This document shows, in pieces, positions 25,429 through 33,841 of a stretch of DNA of 64,000 nt. Position numbers and translations under genes: made by a program. The DNA is from Parafrigoribacterium_A soli. Lineage in GTDB: Bacteria; Actinomycetota; Actinomycetes; Actinomycetales; Microbacteriaceae. Every line of letters begins with the position of its first letter. Position 1 is the stretch's first letter. The stretch is taken from assembly GCF_040227235.1 (NCBI RefSeq), contig NZ_JBELNZ010000003.1, forward strand, positions 310,001-374,000, written 5' to 3'. The notes under the pieces were generated by a model. That model saw nothing but the letters and a program-made list of their open reading frames with translations, was not told where the DNA came from and ran no database searches.

Positions 25429-25917
25429 ATGACGGACACCGTGGCCTGGCAGGCGGGCTCAGTTGATCTGCGCCGGGCCAGCGCCGCAGACGCGGTAGCC
25501 GCAGCCGAGGTGCTGATCCTTTCGCGCGAGGCCTCCATCGGCGCCATCCCCGCGGCCGTCCATTCCGACGAGGAGATCAAACGCTGGGTGGAGACGGGAC
25601 TCATCCCGCACTGCGACGTCTGGATCGCCGAGGCAGAGAGCAGTCACGTTCTCGCGCTTCTCGTGCTCGACGAGGACTGGATCGACCAGCTGTACGTGCG
25701 ACCGGAGGCGGCCGGACTCGGCATCGGTTCGAGGCTCATCGAACTGGCCAAGCGGGAACGCCCGGATGGCCTCCAGTTGCGCACCTTTGCCACCAACGCA
25801 GGGGCGCAGCGCTTCTACGAGCGGCACGGGTTCGTCATCGCCGAGCAGAACGCCGGCAGCAGGAACGAAGAGAAGCAGCCCGACCTGCGCTACGTCTGGT
25901 TCGGCGCGCAGGACTGA
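25429..25917 (+). CDS. GNAT-family N-acetyltransferase
   Basis: 162 residues, ribosome site AAGAGG. The GNAT fold is seen as LRRASAADAVAAAEVL (beta1-alpha1), LVLDEDWIDQLYVRPEAAGLGIGSRLIELAKR (beta4 and the acetyl-CoA P-loop around G-L-G-I-G-S, split here at residues 81-110) and FATNAGAQRFYERHGFV near the C-terminus. It transfers an acetyl group from acetyl-CoA to an unknown amine. It stands alone and ends 12 bases before a palindromic repeat lying between it and the convergent dimethylargininase gene. Confidence 0.87.
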   Translation: MTDTVAWQAGSVDLRRASAADAVAAAEVLILSREASIGAIPAAVHSDEEIKRWVETGLIPHCDVWIAEAESSHVLALLVLDEDWIDQLYVRPEAAGLGIGSRLIELAKRERPDGLQLRTFATNAGAQRFYERHGFVIAEQNAGSRNEEKQPDLRYVWFGAQD

Positions 25918-25929
25918 GCCCTACGTTCC

Positions 25930-25976
25930 CTGAGCCTGTCGAAGGGCACCGCACCGACGCACTTCGACAAGCTCAG
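25930..25976. repeat. Palindromic repeat family A, intergenic full copy
   Basis: CTGAGCCTGTCGAAG (25930-25944) and CTTCGACAAGCTCAG (25962-25976) are inverted copies with one mismatch and a 17-base loop. The element occupies nearly all of the gap between two convergent genes, so it could serve as a bidirectional transcription terminator. It has the same arms as the copy inside rhaD. Confidence 0.8.
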
Positions 25977-25989
25977 CGACTGAACACGC

Positions 25990-26853
25990 TCAGCGGCGCA
26001 GCTCCAGCGTGCAGCACTTGACTCCGCCACCACCGAGCAGGAGCTCGGAGAGGTCGACACCGATCGGGTTGTAGCCGCGCTCGCGCAGCTGGCGCTCGAA
26101 GTCCTTGGCGCGGTCGGCGATCACGATGTTGTAGCCGTCACTGTAGGAGTTGAGGCCGAGCACGGCGGCATCCTCTTCGGTGACGAGGATCGCGTCGGGA
26201 TAGCGCTCGCGCAGAATCTCGAGGCTCGACTCGCTGAACGCGGAGGGGAGGTAGGCGATGTTGGCCTTCTCTCCGGCCTCCGGCGAGGGATCGAGCACGG
26301 CGATGGCCGTGTCGAGGTGATAGAAGCTGGGGTTCACGAGCTCGAGGGTGATGACGTCCTGCTTGTACAGCTTGCCGAGCTCCTCGTGGCTTGCCGTCGC
26401 GGTGCGGAAGCCGGTGCCTGCCAGAATGACATCGCCGACGAGGAGGATATCGCCCTCGCCCTCGTTGATCTGCTCTGGGGCGTGCACCTCGTAGCCGTTT
26501 GCGCGGAACCAGTCCATGTAGGCGGGCCCCTCCGGCTGGCGCTCGGCGTAGGTGAAGCTCGCGCCATAGGCGATGTTGTCGAGCACGAAGCCGCCGTTGG
26601 CCGCGTAGACCATGTCGGGCAGTCCCTCGATCGGGTCGATCAGCTGCACGTCGAAACCGAGGTCGAGGTAGGTCTGGTAGAGCACGGTCCACTGCTTGAC
26701 CGCGAGACTCGTGTCGGTCGGGTCTTCCGGATGCATCCAGGGGTTGATCCGGTAACTCACGGTGAAGAAGTCCGGCCTGCACATCAGCACGCTGCGCTTG
26801 CTTGCGCGACGCGCGGGTGCGGCCTTCTGGTTGTCGGTGAGAGTGTTCGTCAT
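25990..26853 (-). CDS. ddaH: Dimethylargininase (DDAH-type amidinotransferase-fold hydrolase)
   Basis: 287 residues of the guanidino-modifying pentein family. MCRPDFFTVSYRINPWM at the start, MVYAANGGFVLDN, GEGDILLVGD, the catalytic His in PSFYHLDTAIAVL and the nucleophilic Cys in the C-terminal GGGGVKCCTLELRR are all present. It hydrolyses methylated arginine to citrulline, or a related guanidino compound. Actinobacterial homologues often sit with an ornithine aminotransferase and an Lrp regulator; here only the divergent Lrp/AsnC gene is adjacent. Substrate preference is not certain. Confidence 0.85.
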   Translation of the reverse strand: MTNTLTDNQKAAPARRASKRSVLMCRPDFFTVSYRINPWMHPEDPTDTSLAVKQWTVLYQTYLDLGFDVQLIDPIEGLPDMVYAANGGFVLDNIAYGASFTYAERQPEGPAYMDWFRANGYEVHAPEQINEGEGDILLVGDVILAGTGFRTATASHEELGKLYKQDVITLELVNPSFYHLDTAIAVLDPSPEAGEKANIAYLPSAFSESSLEILRERYPDAILVTEEDAAVLGLNSYSDGYNIVIADRAKDFERQLRERGYNPIGVDLSELLLGGGGVKCCTLELRR

Positions 26854-27045
26854 GGCTGCTCTTTCGGCTGGAGATCGCTGACCAGTCGGCCGGCGGGGAT
26901 GAGGCGGACCAGGTCACTCGAAAGCCCCGACAACGGGACGCCTCTTCCAGTGTCGCACGCACTCAACTCGGGTTTCTCTTCACAAGGCGCATTAAAACTG
27001 CGTCGATGCTGGCCGGGGCACAATGAAACGCCATAGAGTGACGGC

Positions 27046-27483
27046 ATGGACAGCCTTGATTACGGGATCATCGACCTCCTCCGCCAGAATGCACGCGCCG
27101 GTTACGGCGACATCGGCGAGGTGATCGGGCTTTCCGCCTCGGCGGTGAAACGGCGGGTGGATCGGCTCGTGGCCGACAAGGTGATCCGCGGCTTCACCAT
27201 CCAGGTCGACCCCTCGGTCGACGGTCTCGCCACCGAGGCATACGTGGAGCTCTTCTGCCGCGGCACTGTTGCACCGGAGGAGCTTCGCCGCATCCTCGCC
27301 GGTGTGCCCGAGGTGGTGGACGCCGGCACTGTCTCTGGCAGTGCCGACGCCATGGTGCACATGCGCAGCCGCGACATCACGAGCCTCGAGAACGCGTTGG
27401 AGCGCGTGCGGCTCGCGCCCAACGTCGATCACACTCGAAGCTCGATCGTGCTGTCGAAGCTCATCCACCGCACTCACGACTAA
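27046..27483 (+). CDS. Lrp/AsnC-family transcriptional regulator
   Basis: 145 residues. HTH in residues 1-50 (YGIIDLLRQNARAGYGDIGEVIGLSASAVKRRVDRLVADKVI), then a RAM/ligand domain (AYVELFCRG to HMRSRDITSLENAL). It is divergent from the dimethylargininase gene across a 192-base gap and is therefore its probable regulator, likely responding to arginine, ornithine or a related amino acid. In the gap no clear palindrome was recognised. Its stop codon overlaps the stop region of the convergent aceB by 4 bases. Confidence 0.88.
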   Translation: MDSLDYGIIDLLRQNARAGYGDIGEVIGLSASAVKRRVDRLVADKVIRGFTIQVDPSVDGLATEAYVELFCRGTVAPEELRRILAGVPEVVDAGTVSGSADAMVHMRSRDITSLENALERVRLAPNVDHTRSSIVLSKLIHRTHD

Positions 27484-29093
27484 CCGACGGTCGCGTTCTC
27501 CGTCACCAGGAATCGGGAATAGGCGCTGATCGTCAGGAACGCCGGGAACTCCTCCTGCAGCGCGACCATCCGGAACACCTCGACGGCGTCGTCCAGCCGG
27601 TCCCCATCGCTTCGAGGGAATCCCTCGATCACGTCAGCGAGCAGCTCCTCGACGTGCTCGCGCGTCACCTGCGTGCCCTCGGCAGTCACCGTGTTCTTGT
27701 GGATCCACTGCCAGACCTGGCTGCGCGAGATCTCCGCGGTCGCCGCGTCCTCCATGAGGTTGTCGATCGCGGCCGCACCGACACCGCGCAACCACGACTC
27801 GATGTAGCGAACGGCGATCGAGACGTTGTCCCGCACGCCGTCATCCGTCACCCCACCGAGATCGCCGATATCGAGCAGTTGGCCCGCGGTCACGTGCACG
27901 TCGTCGCGCTGGCGATCGACCTGGTTCGGCCTGTCGCCGAGAACCGCGTCGAACTCCGAGCGCGCCGTGGGGATGAGATCCGGATGCGCGACCCACGTTC
28001 CGTCGAAGCCGTCGCCGGCCTCGCGCCGCTTGTCGGCGGCCACCGTCTCGAGCGCTCGAGCCGTCACCTGCGGATCGCGCCGGTTCGGGATGAACGCGCT
28101 CATGCCGCCGATGGCGTGGGCTCCCCGCTTGTGGCAGGTCGCCACCAGCAGCTCCGTGTACGCGCGCATGAACGGCACGGTCATGGTTATGGATGCCCGA
28201 TCCGGCAGAACGTACCGCTCACCGCGACCGCAGAAGTTCTTGATGATCGAGAAGATGTAGTCCCAGCGGCCGGCGTTGAGGCCCGCGCAGTGATCGCGCA
28301 GCTCATAGAGAATCTCTTCCATCTCGAATGCCGCCGGAATCGTCTCGATGAGAACGGTCGCCCGAATCGTGCCGTGCGGCAGCCCGATCCGCTCTTCGGA
28401 GAGGCTGAACACCTCGTCCCACAGCCGAGCCTCCTCGTGGTTCTCGATCTTCGGCAGGTAGAAGTACGGGCCGCGACCCTGCTCCACCAGTCGCTTCGCG
28501 TTATGGAAGGAGTAGAGCCCGAAGTCGACCAGACTGCCGGATGCCGCCATCGCGATTCCAGCGCGATCGGTGTACCTGAGGTGCTTCTCCACCAGGTGCC
28601 AACCGCGCGGACGCATCACTATCGTCGGTGTCTCGCCGGTCACCTCGTAGTGCTTGCCGTCGCCACTCGTGTAGTCGAGCCGGCCGCGCACGGCATCGAA
28701 CAGGGTGAGCTGGCCGCCGATGACGTTGCCCCAGGTGGGGCTCGTGGCATCCTCCTGGTCGGCGAGCCAAACGTTGGCGCCTGAGTTGAGTGCGTTGATC
28801 GCCATCTTGCGATCGGTCGGGCCCGTGATTTCGACGCGACGGTCCTCGAGACCCGGACCCGCGCCGGCAACGCGCCAGTCGGCATCCGCCCGCACCGATG
28901 CGGTCTCGGGGAGGAACGCGAAGTCGCGTCCGTTGCCGAAGTCGTAGCGGCGCTGCATCCGGGCGGCCAGGCGAGTGTGCCGTTGGCCGGAGAAGCGGTC
29001 GTGCAGCTCGGTGACGAAGCTCAGCGCCTCCTCGGTGAGGATGTCGTCGTATCGCTCGGCCATGGGACCGGCGACCTCCATTCGTGAAGTCAT
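27480..29093 (-). CDS. aceB: Malate synthase A
   Basis: 537 residues, the length of the A isoform. Conserved blocks include PRGWHLVEKHLRY, IENHEEARLWDEVF, RATVLIETIPAAFEMEEILYEL (broken here), GRWDYIFSIIKNF and GMSAFIPNRRDP; the catalytic Arg and Glu lie in these. It condenses glyoxylate with acetyl-CoA to malate in the glyoxylate bypass. It lies 17 bases downstream of aceA on the same strand (AGGA about 8 bases before ATG), so the two are probably co-transcribed, with RamB divergent. Confidence 0.95.
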   Translation of the reverse strand: MTSRMEVAGPMAERYDDILTEEALSFVTELHDRFSGQRHTRLAARMQRRYDFGNGRDFAFLPETASVRADADWRVAGAGPGLEDRRVEITGPTDRKMAINALNSGANVWLADQEDATSPTWGNVIGGQLTLFDAVRGRLDYTSGDGKHYEVTGETPTIVMRPRGWHLVEKHLRYTDRAGIAMAASGSLVDFGLYSFHNAKRLVEQGRGPYFYLPKIENHEEARLWDEVFSLSEERIGLPHGTIRATVLIETIPAAFEMEEILYELRDHCAGLNAGRWDYIFSIIKNFCGRGERYVLPDRASITMTVPFMRAYTELLVATCHKRGAHAIGGMSAFIPNRRDPQVTARALETVAADKRREAGDGFDGTWVAHPDLIPTARSEFDAVLGDRPNQVDRQRDDVHVTAGQLLDIGDLGGVTDDGVRDNVSIAVRYIESWLRGVGAAAIDNLMEDAATAEISRSQVWQWIHKNTVTAEGTQVTREHVEELLADVIEGFPRSDGDRLDDAVEVFRMVALQEEFPAFLTISAYSRFLVTENATVG

Positions 29094-29110
29094 GATCTAG
29101 TTCCTGTCGT

Positions 29111-30442
29111 TCAGTGGAATTGCTGGGATTCGGTCGAACCGGCGAGCGCGAGCGTCTGGCTCCCCGGGTTCAGTGCCGTGGCCACACGGTCGAAGTAGCC
29201 CGTTCCGACCTCGCGCTGATGGCGCGTGGCCGTGTAGCCGTCGAGTTCGGATGCGAACTCGGCTTCCTGCAGGTCGACGTAGGCGCTCATCTGCCGCTCC
29301 TGGTAGTCGCGGGCGAGCGTGAACATCGAATGGTTGATGGCATGGAAGCCGGCCAGGGTGATGAACTGGAAGGCGTAGCCCATCGCCGCGAGCTCGCGCT
29401 GGAAGCTCGCGATCTGGGCGTCATCCAGGTGGCTCTTCCAGTTGAACGACGGCGAGCAGTTGTATGCCAGCTTCTTGCCCGGGAACTCACGGTGGATGCT
29501 CTCGGCGAAGGTGCGCGCGAGTTCCAGATCGGGTTTCGACGACTCCACCCAGAGCAGGTCGGCGTAGGGCGCGTAGGCGTGTCCGCGAGCGAGCACCGTC
29601 TCGATGCCCGGTGTGGTCGCGTAGAAGCCTTCGGCCGTGCGCTCGCCGGTGATGAACGGCTGGTCGCGCTCGTCGATGTCGCTCGTGAGCAGCGTCGCGG
29701 CCAGCGAGTCCGTTCGCGCGACGATGATCGTCGGCACTCCGGCGACGTCCGCTGCGAGCCTCGCCGCGTTGAGCGTGCGGATGTGCTGTCCGGTCGGCAC
29801 CAGCACCTTGCCGCCCATGTGCCCGCACTTCTTCTCGGACGCCAGTTGGTCTTCCCAGTGAACCCCGGCCGCGCCCGCCTCGATCATGGAGTGCATGAGC
29901 TCGTAGGCGTTGAGCGGACCGCCGAAGCCGGCCTCGGCATCCGCGACGATGGGCGCCATCCAGTCGATGCGGCTCCCTTCGACAGGCTCAGGGCGCGAGT
30001 TCTCTTCGAAGGCGATCTGGTCTGCGCGCAGCAGCGCGTTGTTGATGCGCCGCACGACGGCGGGCACGGAGTTGGCCGGGTAGAGACTCTGGTCGGGGTA
30101 GGTCTGCCCGCTCAGGTTCGCATCGGCCGCGACCTGCCAACCGGAGAGGTAAATGGCCTTGAGCCCGGCACGCACCTGCTGCACCGCCTGGTTGCCCGTG
30201 AGAGCACCGAGAGCGGCAACCCACTCGTCTGCGCCATCCTCGCCACGCGAGTGGATGAGCTCCCACAGCCGCTCGGCGCCCCGGCGAGCGAGAGTGTGCT
30301 CCTCGCGCACCGAACCCCGGAGCGCGACGACGTCGTCAGCCGAGTAGTCGCGAGTGACGCCGTTCCAGCGCGCATCCGTCTTCCATGAGGTCTCGAGGGC
30401 GGCCGCGCTCTGCGTCTGGTCGCCGGCCCGTGTGCTGGTCAT
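29111..30442 (-). CDS. aceA: Isocitrate lyase
   Basis: 443 residues with ribosome site GAAGGAGAAGG. Catalytic Cys206 is in the KKCGHMGGK signature; other family blocks are IVADAEAGFGGPLNAYEL, SPSFNWKSHLDD and the C-terminal STESQQFH. It splits isocitrate to glyoxylate and succinate for growth on acetate or fatty acids. It carries the short peptide RPEPVEGS before WMAPIVADAEAG, encoded by one arm of repeat family A and apparently extra relative to typical bacterial isocitrate lyases. It is divergent from the RamB-type regulator and followed by aceB. Confidence 0.95.
   Translation of the reverse strand: MTSTRAGDQTQSAAALETSWKTDARWNGVTRDYSADDVVALRGSVREEHTLARRGAERLWELIHSRGEDGADEWVAALGALTGNQAVQQVRAGLKAIYLSGWQVAADANLSGQTYPDQSLYPANSVPAVVRRINNALLRADQIAFEENSRPEPVEGSRIDWMAPIVADAEAGFGGPLNAYELMHSMIEAGAAGVHWEDQLASEKKCGHMGGKVLVPTGQHIRTLNAARLAADVAGVPTIIVARTDSLAATLLTSDIDERDQPFITGERTAEGFYATTPGIETVLARGHAYAPYADLLWVESSKPDLELARTFAESIHREFPGKKLAYNCSPSFNWKSHLDDAQIASFQRELAAMGYAFQFITLAGFHAINHSMFTLARDYQERQMSAYVDLQEAEFASELDGYTATRHQREVGTGYFDRVATALNPGSQTLALAGSTESQQFH
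29977..29991. repeat. Palindromic repeat family A, single arm inside aceA
   Basis: CTTCGACAGGCTCAG on the plus strand is read on the aceA strand as part of Pro-Glu-Pro-Val-Glu-Gly. Flanking bases CC and GG extend the match to the other copies. Only one arm is present, so it may be a half element or a decayed pair. Confidence 0.75.
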
Positions 30443-30516
30443 GATCCTTCTCCTTCGGGATTCTGCTTCGTTCTTCGACTATTCGCCAAGAAGGAAGGGT
30501 TTTTTCAGAACGCTCA

Positions 30517-30530
30517 ACCAGAAGATTGGT
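30517..30530. promoter_or_regulatory. Candidate dyad in the aceA-ramB divergent region
   Basis: The 133-base gap is unusually AT-rich. ACCA (30517-30520) and TGGT (30527-30530) form a short dyad around GAAGAT, with T-runs at 30500-30505 and 30533-30537. Known RamB sites are AT-rich, so this region is the natural place for one, but no exact match to the published motif is seen. Confidence 0.25.
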
Positions 30531-30575
30531 CCTTTTTCTATTTCACTTAAGAAGCGGATGTGTCAGCCTAGGAGA

Positions 30576-32039
30576 ATGCCCCACGCGCCCCTCGACGACG
30601 CCCACGATGAAGACATGCTCGACTCCCTCACCATCGGCAGGCGCGTGCGTCAACTGCGCATCGAGCGCGGGATGACCCTGGATGACGTTGCAGCGGCGAT
30701 CGGCCGCGCGGCTTCCCAGGTCTCGGTGATCGAGAACGGAAAGCGTGAACCCAAGCTGAGCGAACTGCAGCGGCTGGCGCGGGCGCTCGGAGTGACGATC
30801 GACCAGGTGATCTCGACCGAGCCACCCACCGGACGGGCGGCCCTCGAGATCGAGTTCGAGCGCGCCCAACGCGGGCCGCTGTATTCGAGCCTCTCCCTGC
30901 CGACCATCCCGGTGCGGAAGACCCTCAGCGACGAGGCCATGCAGACGATCCTCGGGCTGCACGCCGAGCTGGAACGGCTGCACCGGGAGCGCGCGGCGAC
31001 CCCTGAGGAGGCACGCCGCGCCAACACCGAACTGCGCCGCACGATGCGAAAGCAGAACAACTACTTCCCGGAACTCGAGGCGAAGGCCCGCGAGCTGCTC
31101 GCCGCAGTGGGACACACCGGCGGTCCGCTGTCTCAGCGGGTGGCATCCGATCTGGCGTCGCATCTGGGCTTCTCGCTGCACTACGTGACAGACCTGCCGA
31201 ATTCGACCAGGTCGGTCACCGACCTGAAGAGCGGACGCATCTACCTGCCGATGACGAGTCCGCGCACCGATCCGCGCACGTCACTGCTGCAGGCGCTCGC
31301 AAGCTACGCCCTCGGCGCGAGGGAGCCGCTCGATTATGCGGACTTCCTGCTGCAGCGCGTGGAGACGAACTACCTCGCGGCGGCGCTGCTGATCCCGGAG
31401 CAGGGTGCCGTCGACTTCCTGCGTGATGCGAAGGCCCTCAAGCAGCTCTCGGTCGAGGATCTGCGCGACGCCTTCGCCGTGAGCTACGAGACCGCGGCGC
31501 ACCGATTCACCAACCTCGCGACGAAACACCTCGACATCCCCGTGCACTTTCTCAAGGTGCACGAGAGCGGCACGATCTCCAAGGCCTACGAGAACGACAG
31601 CGCCGCATTCCCCACGGATGTGCTCGGTGCGATCGAGGGCCAGCTCGTCTGCCGCAAGTGGAGCGCTCGCATGGTGTTCGACATCGCCGATCGCTTCAGC
31701 CCGTACCACCAGTACACCGACAAGCCCTTGGGCACCTACTGGTGCACGTCCAGCATCCAGCAGACGGCCCAGGGCGCCTTCTCGGTGAGCGTCGGCACCC
31801 CGTTCGCTCACGCGAAGTGGTTCCGCGGTCGAGACACGACGAACCGCGAGGTGTCGACCTGCCCAGATCCCGGATGCTGCCGCCAGGCCCCGGCGGACCT
31901 CGCCGAGAAGTGGGAGGCGTTCTCGTGGCCGAGTGCGCGGCTGCAATCGAGCCTGCTCGCGGCCATGCCCGCAGGCGTCTTTCCCGGCGTCGACCAGACC
32001 GAGGTGTACGAGTTTCTCGAGGAGCACGCGGGGCACTAG
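30576..32039 (+). CDS. ramB: RamB-type XRE regulator of glyoxylate/acetate genes
   Basis: 487 residues from ATG 30576; ATG 30558 is an alternative, and neither ribosome site is ideal. Order of domains: Cro/CI-type HTH (about 12-68, RQLRIERGMTLDDVAAAIGR), an IrrE/M78-like central domain (about 175-300), and a Cys-containing C-terminal DUF2083-like domain (LVCRKWSARMVFDIADRF, GTYWCTSSIQQ, CPDPGCCRQAP). This is the layout of the short-chain fatty-acyl regulator RamB of Corynebacterium and Mycobacterium. Position divergent from aceA-aceB matches the known target. No Zn-protease HExxH motif is visible, so the M78 part is probably a sensor. Confidence 0.85.
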   Translation: MPHAPLDDAHDEDMLDSLTIGRRVRQLRIERGMTLDDVAAAIGRAASQVSVIENGKREPKLSELQRLARALGVTIDQVISTEPPTGRAALEIEFERAQRGPLYSSLSLPTIPVRKTLSDEAMQTILGLHAELERLHRERAATPEEARRANTELRRTMRKQNNYFPELEAKARELLAAVGHTGGPLSQRVASDLASHLGFSLHYVTDLPNSTRSVTDLKSGRIYLPMTSPRTDPRTSLLQALASYALGAREPLDYADFLLQRVETNYLAAALLIPEQGAVDFLRDAKALKQLSVEDLRDAFAVSYETAAHRFTNLATKHLDIPVHFLKVHESGTISKAYENDSAAFPTDVLGAIEGQLVCRKWSARMVFDIADRFSPYHQYTDKPLGTYWCTSSIQQTAQGAFSVSVGTPFAHAKWFRGRDTTNREVSTCPDPGCCRQAPADLAEKWEAFSWPSARLQSSLLAAMPAGVFPGVDQTEVYEFLEEHAGH

Positions 32040-32071
32040 CCGCGCCTAGAAGAATCTTGTGTCGCCCTCAT

Positions 32072-32103
32072 TGTATTGGTACATTGATACAGATCTAGTA
32101 CAA
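32072..32103 (+). promoter_or_regulatory. Operator/promoter region of the membrane protein-YtrA unit
   Basis: TGTAT (32072-32076) and ATACA (32087-32091) form a dyad with a 10-base spacer, and TTGTA (32071-32075) with TACAA (32099-32103) forms an overlapping one. Two GTAC and one AGATCT palindromes add to the density. The region is AT-rich and lies 13 bases before the GTG start, preceded by an excellent AAAGAGGAGG ribosome site. The YtrA-type GntR protein encoded downstream is the likely binder. Confidence 0.5.
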
Positions 32104-32116
32104 AGAGGAGGCACAC

Positions 32117-32974
32117 GTGGGCTGGATATTCCTCGTCATTCTGATTGTCATCCTGGGCGTCGGTGCAATCGTGACGCGAACGCAAACGAGCAAGGCCCGG
32201 AGGCTGGAGCGATTCACCAGAGGCGTGACGTTGCCACCCACGGAAGTTGCACTCACGATGCTTTCGCGCCGCCTATCCCGCTCCGACTGGGGCATCCTCA
32301 TCGGCGGCCTACCCGGGTTCGCGGTCTTGATCGGGATGCAGTTCTCGGGGACCCGTTACGGAGGCCTTTCAACCACCGCCGTCATCGCTTCCCTGGTACT
32401 CGCAGGCGGAGCTCTCGGCGCCGCGATCGCGTGCACCACCAACATCGGCCCGAGCGCACCCGAACTGCCACGGGTCGCACGAGCCACACGACCACGAATG
32501 ACCGACTACCTGTCGCCCGTGTGGATCGTGATCGGCATTGTGGTGGCGGTGACGGGCATCGTGGTAGCGATTCTGGTGCTGCTCGGTAACGCCGCGAATG
32601 CCTCGATGCGCTCCCTGCTGACGGTCATCATCGCCGTCGCCGCGGTCATGCTCGTGGCCTCACCCGTGCTCGCATACCGCCTGCTCTCCTCGCCCCAACC
32701 AGCCAACGACGACCTTCAACTGGCGTGGGATGACGCACTGCGAGCCTATGGACTTCGGAGCGTCTGGCTGGCATGCTCCGCAATGGGCATTGCCACCGCC
32801 CTCTTCGCGATAAATCTCCTGTACCCGGGAGCATCGGCGTTGGGCGCGATCGAGTATATTTTCTGCTTCGCCGGGCTCTATACCTGGGACAAACTCACTC
32901 GACCACGCTCTCGTTTCCAACGTCGGCTGTGGCCGACCACGCCGCAGCCCGCCGTCGGTTCCTACGCGGCATGA
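32117..32974 (+). CDS. Uncharacterised polytopic membrane protein
   Basis: 285 residues from GTG 32117, ribosome site AAAGAGGAGG. About seven hydrophobic stretches are visible: residues 1-20, roughly 57-70, 78-98, 130-155, 160-185, 215-235 and 240-255. A basic cytoplasmic segment (TQTSKARRLERFTR) follows the first span. No catalytic motif, transporter signature or ATPase partner was recognised. It is followed after 10 bases by a YtrA-type regulator and is probably co-transcribed with it. Such pairs are often linked to envelope stress, but that is inference. Function unknown. Confidence 0.75.
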   Translation: MGWIFLVILIVILGVGAIVTRTQTSKARRLERFTRGVTLPPTEVALTMLSRRLSRSDWGILIGGLPGFAVLIGMQFSGTRYGGLSTTAVIASLVLAGGALGAAIACTTNIGPSAPELPRVARATRPRMTDYLSPVWIVIGIVVAVTGIVVAILVLLGNAANASMRSLLTVIIAVAAVMLVASPVLAYRLLSSPQPANDDLQLAWDDALRAYGLRSVWLACSAMGIATALFAINLLYPGASALGAIEYIFCFAGLYTWDKLTRPRSRFQRRLWPTTPQPAVGSYAA

Positions 32975-32984
32975 GGAATTGCTG

Positions 32985-33338
32985 ATGCTCACCATCGACC
33001 CACGCTCTGCCGTTCCGCCGTTCGAGCAGCTGCGGGTGCAATTGCTTGAGCAGGTGCAGTCGGGCGAACTCGCCTTCGGGGCCAAGTTGCCGACGGTCAG
33101 GCGGCTCGCGGAAGATCTCGGCCTCGCCCCGGGTACCGTGGCGCGCACCTATCGTGAACTCGAGCAGGACGGCATCATCCAGACTCGCGGCCGCAACGGC
33201 ACTTTCGTTGCCTGGGCCAAAGACGAGGCCGAGCGGCAGGTGCAGGATGCGGCGAACGCCTTCGCGGCCCGCATCCGTTCGTTGGGCTTCGACGCCACGC
33301 GAGCCATCACTCTGGTTCGGCAAGCGCTGAGCGAATAG
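32985..33338 (+). CDS. YtrA-subfamily GntR transcriptional regulator
   Basis: 117 residues from ATG 32985, with AGGAA six bases upstream; an in-frame TTG at 32979 is less likely. Winged helix over residues 8-75 (PPFEQLRVQLLEQVQSGEL, KLPTVRRLAEDLGLAPGTVARTYREL, TRGRNGTFV) followed by only a short helical tail (about 80-115), the hallmark of the YtrA group, which lacks a large effector domain. It is the second gene of a two-gene unit with a membrane protein. YtrA members usually autoregulate an ABC-transporter operon, but no ATPase gene is present here. Confidence 0.88.
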   Translation: MLTIDPRSAVPPFEQLRVQLLEQVQSGELAFGAKLPTVRRLAEDLGLAPGTVARTYRELEQDGIIQTRGRNGTFVAWAKDEAERQVQDAANAFAARIRSLGFDATRAITLVRQALSE

Positions 33339-33511
33339 GTCTCGCCCGCGATACAGCGCTTCAGTGCCACCGTTTCGATGCCCCTCGCTCATGAAACGCT
33401 GCCGAAATATGCCGGAGAGACCTAGTCTGGATGCATTCGCGGCGGCCGCCGGCCGACCCGATTCGAGAAAGCCACCGGCGAAGCGTTGCATGACAACGAC
33501 GGAGAGCGTTC

Positions 33512-33841
33512 ATGGGCAGATTGACCTACGATTCGACGCTGACCGTCGACTTCGAAGACAGACTGTTGGCGCACCTTCAGCTGGTCATCGGCGCCAAGCT
33601 GCGCCGCAACGAGGCGTTCTATTTCTCCTGGAGCGACGACCCGAGCATCGGGGACGGTCGGAGCACGCTCTGGATGCATCCCACGATCCCGCTGCACTTC
33701 AAGTTCAGCGGCGGGCGGCCCCCCACCATCAACAGACACTGGATCGATGCGCTCATGTTGACGGCCAACAGCCCCGCCGGTCTGCACATCGTTCCTGAGC
33801 CAGTGACCCCACCAAGCGAGCATTCGGAGACCGAAGTATGA
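33512..33841 (+). CDS. DUF7882 family protein
   Basis: 109 residues, ribosome site GGAGAG. The pattern MGRLTYDSTLTVDFEDRLLAHLQ, KLRRNEAFYFSW, STLWMHPTIPLHFKFSGGRPPTIN and WIDALMLTAN matches a small family common in Microbacteriaceae and often carried in databases as an ATP-dependent DNA ligase. No ligase motif (KxDG, nucleotidyltransferase) is present, so that name is unjustified. The fold may be a small alpha/beta protein of unknown role. Its stop overlaps the start of the next gene (ATGA), implying the two are made together. Confidence 0.8.
   Translation: MGRLTYDSTLTVDFEDRLLAHLQLVIGAKLRRNEAFYFSWSDDPSIGDGRSTLWMHPTIPLHFKFSGGRPPTINRHWIDALMLTANSPAGLHIVPEPVTPPSEHSETEV

Noticed and set aside
33512..33841. 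ATP-dependent DNA ligase label for the DUF7882 gene
   Set aside because: 109 residues with no KxDG or nucleotidyltransferase motif; the label appears to be an inherited misannotation.
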